Positions 4,601 through 6,112 of a stretch of 6,112 bases of DNA are shown here, in pieces. How positions within the stretch are numbered: the first letter of the stretch is position 1; every line of letters starts with the position of its first letter. The position numbers were made by a program, and so were the translations under genes. Origin of the DNA: Euryarchaeota archaeon UBA602 (GTDB lineage: Archaea; Thermoplasmatota; Poseidoniia; Poseidoniales; Thalassarchaeaceae); NCBI GenBank assembly GCA_002498455.1, contig DAHO01000033.1, forward strand, positions 1 through 6,112, given 5' to 3'. A model generated the notes under the pieces. The model did no database searches. It was not told the DNA's origin and saw nothing but the letters and a program-made list of their open reading frames with translations.

Positions 4601-6112
4601 CCTCATCCAAGGTCAAACCATAGGGCAAATCAGGTGAGACCTCCCAAGTCTCGACCATGCCACCCAAGTTGGTTGGCACCAATGGAGTGATCGGAGCCTC
4701 CTTGGGGAATTCATATTCTGTATCCGAATACGAAATTACAGGAAGTGGTTCCACTACAGTTAGCGTGAATTCTGAGCCTTCGTTGCAAAGTCCCCAACTG
4801 TTGCAAGACTTCAGGGTAAAGACTGCAGTCGTCATGTTCCCTGTTGGCGTACCCGAAAGAACACCCGTGACAGGGTCCAAGGTCACACCTGCAGGTAGTG
4901 CAGGTTCAGCTACAAACGATGCCACATATTGCGGTGTGGCAATCGTCGGAGTCACTGTGACAATCGCATCTCCACGAGTGATCGTCTGAGTCATGTTGTC
5001 ATCCCAAGTGACAGTTGGAGCCTCGGGTGCAATTCCAAAGGTGATGTTGACCGAAAGGGTTCGAGTCACCGGTGAAGTGATGGTCGCATTCAGCATGTAG
5101 GTTGCATTCGCAACCATTTGATTGGGCGTTCCGACGAGACGTCCTGTGTTTGAATCTAAACTCAATCCAGATGGTGGGCTTGGATACAAGGTCCAACTGG
5201 CGTAGCTTCCACATGACATCGTGGCATAACCACTGCAAGCCGCACCCATGGCGGGCAAGTAGACATTCGAATTGTTTCCAATCAGGGTGTGATTCGCAGC
5301 ATGGTCTGCAGAACCGAACATTCGTAACAAATACGTCGAAGACGGTGTGGATTGACCATTGCTACTGTAAGTATTCAATAGGGTGTTCTTGCCCCATTGA
5401 GTGCCCCTCAGATTTGCAATGAAATACGGTTGGCCAAAGTGATCGGCCCCCATATCAGAGACGGAACCATACGATGACCCCCCGTATGATCCAGTGTAGT
5501 ATGCCAAATCACCATCGTCTGAAAGACCAAACATCCTCCAAAGAGACGGGGAGTTTTCAGTATCGATGAGGATATTGACCATTCCATCGCCATCCACTGT
5601 AGAATACATGCTTCCGCTCGTTGTTTGTGAGCCCCAAGAATCGCCCAACATTTGAGCCCAATGTTGAGAACCATCCGTACCCAATCGCATGGCTGCGACG
5701 TAATACTGATTCTCGATGTCTAGACTGGTACCATCCATGTTCAGTGTACAACCACTGCCGCAGTAACTGTTAAACTGGGCTGTCGCAAACAGCATGCTTC
5801 CATCACTCAAGGTTTCCAAGATTGCATTGTCGGTGTTTGCACCCATCGAATAGGACGATTGAGTGATATTCTTCGCCCATTGCCAATTTCCTGAAGCATC
5901 CACATGGGCAAGATACCGATAAGTGTTCGAATTGTGTGAGATTTGATTCCCATCGAAATCCAATCCATAAGTTGTCGAACCGGCGATTGTGGCTGAACCG
6001 TCAGGGTGCGATACGACCTTGACGTTGCTATTCTCTGCGCCACAGCTACTGTAAGAGTGCGCACCCTGAGCCCAAGCGCCATTTCCATTGCCATCCAACC
6101 GAACAACAAATG
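1674..6112 (-). CDS. Giant single-pass surface protein with He_PIG and TSP3 ectodomain, coiled coil and cytoplasmic HhH domain (N-terminus outside window)
   Basis: The reading frame is open to the right edge: upstream of the TTG at 6098 it continues as F-V-V-R-L-D-G, which fits the first repeat, so the true start lies beyond the window. Residues are counted from that TTG as 1; the visible part has 1474. Order: propeller-like repeats (to about 283), He_PIG Ig-like domains (about 284-354, 356-450, 451-535, 540-626), TSP3 module (627-683), fifth He_PIG (685-778), TSP3 array (779-1010), membrane helix (1018-1040), beta-rich domain (1062-1181), coiled coil (1182-1326), beta-hairpin module (1328-1402) and HhH domain (1405-1467). 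RGSDKS after the helix supports a cytoplasmic C-terminus. Likely role: calcium-stabilised cell-surface adhesin, sensor or envelope scaffold with a cytoplasmic interaction arm. No enzyme motif is visible. It precedes the mscS-like gene by 5 bases. Domain families are confident; function is inferred. Confidence 0.9.
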   Translation of the reverse strand, partial: FVVRLDGNGNGAWAQGAHSYSSCGAENSNVKVVSHPDGSATIAGSTTYGLDFDGNQISHNSNTYRYLAHVDASGNWQWAKNITQSSYSMGANTDNAILETLSDGSMLFATAQFNSYCGSGCTLNMDGTSLDIENQYYVAAMRLGTDGSQHWAQMLGDSWGSQTTSGSMYSTVDGDGMVNILIDTENSPSLWRMFGLSDDGDLAYYTGSYGGSSYGSVSDMGADHFGQPYFIANLRGTQWGKNTLLNTYSSNGQSTPSSTYLLRMFGSADHAANHTLIGNNSNVYLPAMGAACSGYATMSCGSYASWTLYPSPPSGLSLDSNTGRLVGTPNQMVANATYMLNATITSPVTRTLSVNITFGIAPEAPTVTWDDNMTQTITRGDAIVTVTPTIATPQYVASFVAEPALPAGVTLDPVTGVLSGTPTGNMTTAVFTLKSCNSWGLCNEGSEFTLTVVEPLPVISYSDTEYEFPKEAPITPLVPTNLGGMVETWEVSPDLPYGLTLDEEGIISGIPVGNTPAANYTIWANNSGGSANVTISIAVNGTGMYVFYPYDEQRLAIDHPILTIYPSSLGAVPITWSITPDLPDGLEFGTANGTIWGTPTTLTDLDTYTVFAQGFDLDANSSTTLTIVILPDLDGDGIPDESDPDSDGDGWYDDYEVQCETDASDPNSRPYDSDNDGICDSIDDDDGSMILMVYPSAVLELSLNVTMLDFVPYAAGGDIDTWEISPALPLGLNFDGVSPARSTTHTGVISGTPTELLDPTLYTVWANNSENSATYTIMVSVLTDNDLDGLPDIYDEDDDNDGWSDEMEDLCSNDGMDESSTPQDTDSDELCNSIDEDDDDDGFTDEEEATCMSDPEDANDTPSDLDGNGVCDALESDTDGDGWADGLENACGTDPMDSTSVPDDNDADQSCDILDDDDDNDGSPDVDDAYPFDSGAHTDTDGDGDPDTILYSPYFGTLVEDMDDDDDGWNDTVEIDCGTEPLNASSTPVDANDNGICDVNDDSEAEGDTDDSPDDSNSGTSQYLSWTACCILLLLLLLLLLVLLRGSDKSVMTLIRNFRDAEPEHTTSKPVFVFGVGTREDPFMLEPVEGIAIGSLAESKELITIDNLDAGSIIRFNDMNNRQNEGRFRMDSIEVHDDDGEGNGSIQFRLMFDDSLAYGSEIGNEYEGLIKCGVSSVYFQWNVQTKESDSDRKAREKAEAETRKAEEARIREEAKAEAKAEAAKEAEKEKKMRAEVEEKLRVEAEAKARIEAEAKAKAEAELKAKEEVAKEREAAERQASKEAAALAQRDAEQRLAEMEEKMAAKMAEMEQKMEGLSKKEAELARVAAKAEFIDFQTLGVAITRVISKPVEKGAKEISIGDTSDFDETGSAWVQDDEGGMNISWTGKTATALTGVKGLKRGFAAAATVTASDDLQRIKGVGPFIEDKLNALGIYTFLQISKMTPEIEEQVNVAIEFFRGRVRRDKWAQQAKKLHENKE
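1677..1682 (-). promoter_or_regulatory. Shine-Dalgarno site for the mscS-like gene, inside the upstream stop region
   Basis: On the minus strand the sequence reads AAGGAGTGA, in which AAG and GAG are the last two codons (Lys, Glu) and TGA the stop of the surface-protein gene. AAGGAG is a strong ribosome-binding sequence ending 8 bases before the GTG at 1668. This fixes the likely start and implies that translation of the channel is coupled to termination of the upstream gene. Confidence 0.75.
1698..1886 (-). other. C-terminal helix-hairpin-helix domain (NuoE/L21 C-terminal-like)
   Basis: The encoded residues 1405-1467 contain DDLQRIKGVGPFIEDKLNAL (1408-1427), GIYTFLQIS (1428-1436) and FRGRVRRDKWAQQAKKL (1453-1469). 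The order D-D-L-x-x-I-K-G-V-G-P, G-I-Y-x-F-x-Q-I, G-R-x-x-R-D-x-W-x-x-Q-A is the one found in the C-terminal extension of some NuoE and ribosomal L21 proteins and in other 'DDL-x-x-I-x-G-I-G-P' HhH proteins. HhH folds bind DNA or mediate protein contacts. Which applies here is unknown. Confidence 0.8.
1893..2117 (-). other. Cytoplasmic beta-hairpin module resembling phage structural-protein repeats
   Basis: The encoded residues 1328-1402 read KGAKEISIGDTSDF (1348-1361), then GSAWVQDDEGG (1365-1375) and ISWTGKTATALTGVKGL (1378-1394). The pattern 'gA-x-x-I-x-(V/I)-x-D-T-S-x-F', a G-x-x-x-(I/V)-x-x-(D/E)-x-E segment and '(I/Y)-x-(Y/W)-T-G-K-T-x-x-x-L-T-G-V-x-G' is familiar to me from tail and structural proteins of phages and related surface proteins. 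This is a pattern match from memory, not a search result. Confidence 0.55.
2121..2555 (-). other. Long Ala/Glu/Lys-rich cytoplasmic coiled coil
   Basis: The encoded residues 1182-1326 are almost only Ala, Glu, Lys, Arg, Met and Leu, with no Pro or Gly except G1311. Runs such as EAEAKARIEAEAKAKAEAEL (1239-1258) and LAEMEEKMAAKMAEMEQKME (1291-1310) are predicted long helices or coiled coils, superficially like the TolA stalk. As a continuous helix it would span roughly 20 nm. It probably separates the membrane-proximal domain from the C-terminal module or drives oligomerisation. Confidence 0.82.
2447..2470 (-). repeat. 12-base tandem duplication inside the coiled-coil coding region
   Basis: CCTCTGCCTTGG (plus strand) occurs twice in immediate succession at 2447-2458 and 2459-2470, encoding repeated Lys-Ala-Glu-Ala. 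Related variants lie nearby, and AATTCGGGC recurs at 2361 and 2481. This points to growth of the coil by in-frame short duplications. Confidence 0.75.
2556..2915 (-). other. Unassigned membrane-proximal cytoplasmic beta-rich domain
   Basis: The encoded residues 1062-1181 alternate in a way typical of a beta sandwich: KPVFVFGVGTREDPFMLEPV (1065-1084), ELITIDNLDAGSIIRFND (1097-1114), GRFRMDSIEVHDD (1122-1134), SIQFRLMFDD (1141-1150) and VYFQWNVQ (1173-1180). I do not recognise a named family. It sits between the membrane helix and the coiled coil. It has no catalytic signature that I can see. Confidence 0.55.
2979..3047 (-). other. Transmembrane helix of the giant surface protein (poly-leucine)
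   Basis: The encoded residues 1018-1040 form the only strong membrane segment in the visible protein. It holds ten consecutive leucines (1028-1037), C1025 and C1026 at its start, and is followed by RGSDKS. The acidic side is outside and the basic side inside, consistent with N-out/C-in orientation. The leucines use at least five different codons, so this is not a simple DNA repeat expansion. Confidence 0.9.
3069..3764 (-). repeat. TSP3 array with gapless 40-residue cysteine units
   Basis: The encoded residues 779-1010 are dominated by Asp-rich calcium loops. Residues 791-830, 831-870 and 871-910 are three adjacent units of exactly 40 residues. Each has D-G-(W/F) at unit positions 7-9 and Cys at positions 17 and 37 (C807/C827, C847/C867, C887/C907). 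A fourth copy starts at 911 (DDDDDNDG) but diverges, and a further full unit follows at 957-996 (C973/C993). The 17-base sequence at 3346-3362 recurs exactly at 3706-3722, 360 bases or three units away, so the repeat is still visible in the DNA. The array is extracellular and adjoins the membrane helix through an acidic linker (996-1017). Confidence 0.87.
3765..4046 (-). other. Fifth He_PIG domain, placed between TSP3 modules
   Basis: The encoded residues 685-778 carry WEISPALPLGLNFDG (718-732), then GVISGTP (743-749) and LYTVWANNSENSATYTIMV (757-775), the same signature as the four upstream Ig-like domains. The insert PARSTTHT (735-742) lengthens the central loop. The WANNS motif also occurs in domain 3 (519-523), suggesting these two copies are close relatives. 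Confidence 0.82.
4050..4220 (-). repeat. First TSP3-type calcium-binding module
   Basis: The encoded residues 627-683 contain DLDGDGIPDESDPDSDGDGW (628-647) and DSDNDGICDSIDDDDG (668-683), typical DxDxDG calcium loops of thrombospondin type 3 repeats. Residues 639-678 align without gaps to the 40-residue units of the later array, with C655 and C675 spaced 20 apart. The module is separated from its relatives by a He_PIG domain. Confidence 0.88.
4221..5249 (-). repeat. Four tandem He_PIG (putative Ig) domains
   Basis: The encoded residues 284-626 contain four copies of the He_PIG signature, in which a 'W-x-(I/V)-x-P-x-LP-x-GL' strand is followed by 'G-x-(I/L)-x-GTP'. Examples are PPSGLSLDSNTGRLVGTP (308-325), PALPAGVTLDPVTGVLSGTP (399-418), PDLPYGLTLDEEGIISGIP (489-507) and PDLPDGLEFGTANGTIWGTP (576-595). 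Each ends in a Y-T-V/I-x-A strand and carries N-x-S/T sequons. He_PIG domains are extracellular Ig-like folds of stalks and adhesins. Cysteine pairs C288/C296 and C432/C438 are candidate local disulfides. Confidence 0.85.
5250..6112 (-). repeat. Propeller-like 'DGxGxWxWA' repeats of the giant surface protein (partial)
   Basis: Repeats of roughly 55-70 residues recur. Each has a beta strand ending in a turn and a Trp-Ala motif: FVVRLDGNGNGAWAQGA at the window edge, YLAHVDASGNWQWAKNI (62-78) and VAAMRLGTDGSQHWAQML (134-151), then degenerate copies at LWRMFGLSDDGDLAYYTG (186-203) and YLLRMFGSADHAANHTL (256-272). Between them are strand-like segments such as ILETLSDGSMLFATAQF (93-109). This resembles bacterial and archaeal SBBP-type beta-propeller repeats. 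At least one more copy presumably lies outside the window, so the blade number cannot be stated. Confidence 0.6.

Noticed and set aside
6096..6098. TTG at 6098 as the start codon of the giant protein
   Set aside because: The frame stays open to base 6112, and the residues just before it (F-V-V-R) complete a repeat seen again downstream. No ribosome-binding sequence can be judged so close to the edge.

Overview
The window looks archaeal, most likely a marine Group II (Poseidoniales-type) euryarchaeon. This is inferred from three things: the C-terminal membrane part of an archaeal-style TraB/PrgY protein, a very large single-pass surface protein built from Ig-like (He_PIG) and thrombospondin type 3 (TSP3) calcium-binding modules, and dense N-glycosylation sequons confined mainly to its outer part. 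No rRNA or other phylogenetic marker is present, so a bacterial source cannot be excluded from sequence alone. The window is almost entirely coding. I see no RNA gene, CRISPR array, insertion sequence or classical promoter.

Layout. Bases 1-354 (+) hold the 3' end of a traB-like gene whose beginning lies left of the window. Its stop codon directly abuts the stop codon of a convergent gene on the minus strand, an MscS-family mechanosensitive channel (355-1668). Upstream of the channel on the same strand, separated by 5 bases, is the 3' part of a giant surface-protein gene (1674-6112). That gene runs off the right edge, so its N-terminus is missing.

The giant protein, read from its N-terminal side, carries propeller-like 'DGxGxWxWA' repeats, four He_PIG Ig-like domains, one TSP3/cysteine module, a fifth He_PIG domain and a second TSP3 array. 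A poly-leucine transmembrane helix follows. The cytoplasmic part of about 430 residues has an unassigned beta-rich domain, a long Ala/Glu/Lys coiled coil, a beta-hairpin module of a kind familiar from phage structural proteins, and a C-terminal helix-hairpin-helix (HhH) domain resembling the C-terminal extension of some NuoE and L21 proteins. The unusual point is a large exported ectodomain joined through one membrane helix to an intracellular HhH module.

How the genes may work together. The surface protein and the channel are probably co-transcribed, and the channel's Shine-Dalgarno sequence is formed by the last codons and stop of the surface-protein gene. Both products are membrane proteins with cytoplasmic coiled coils. 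A joint role in envelope mechanics or tension sensing is an attractive but unproven inference.
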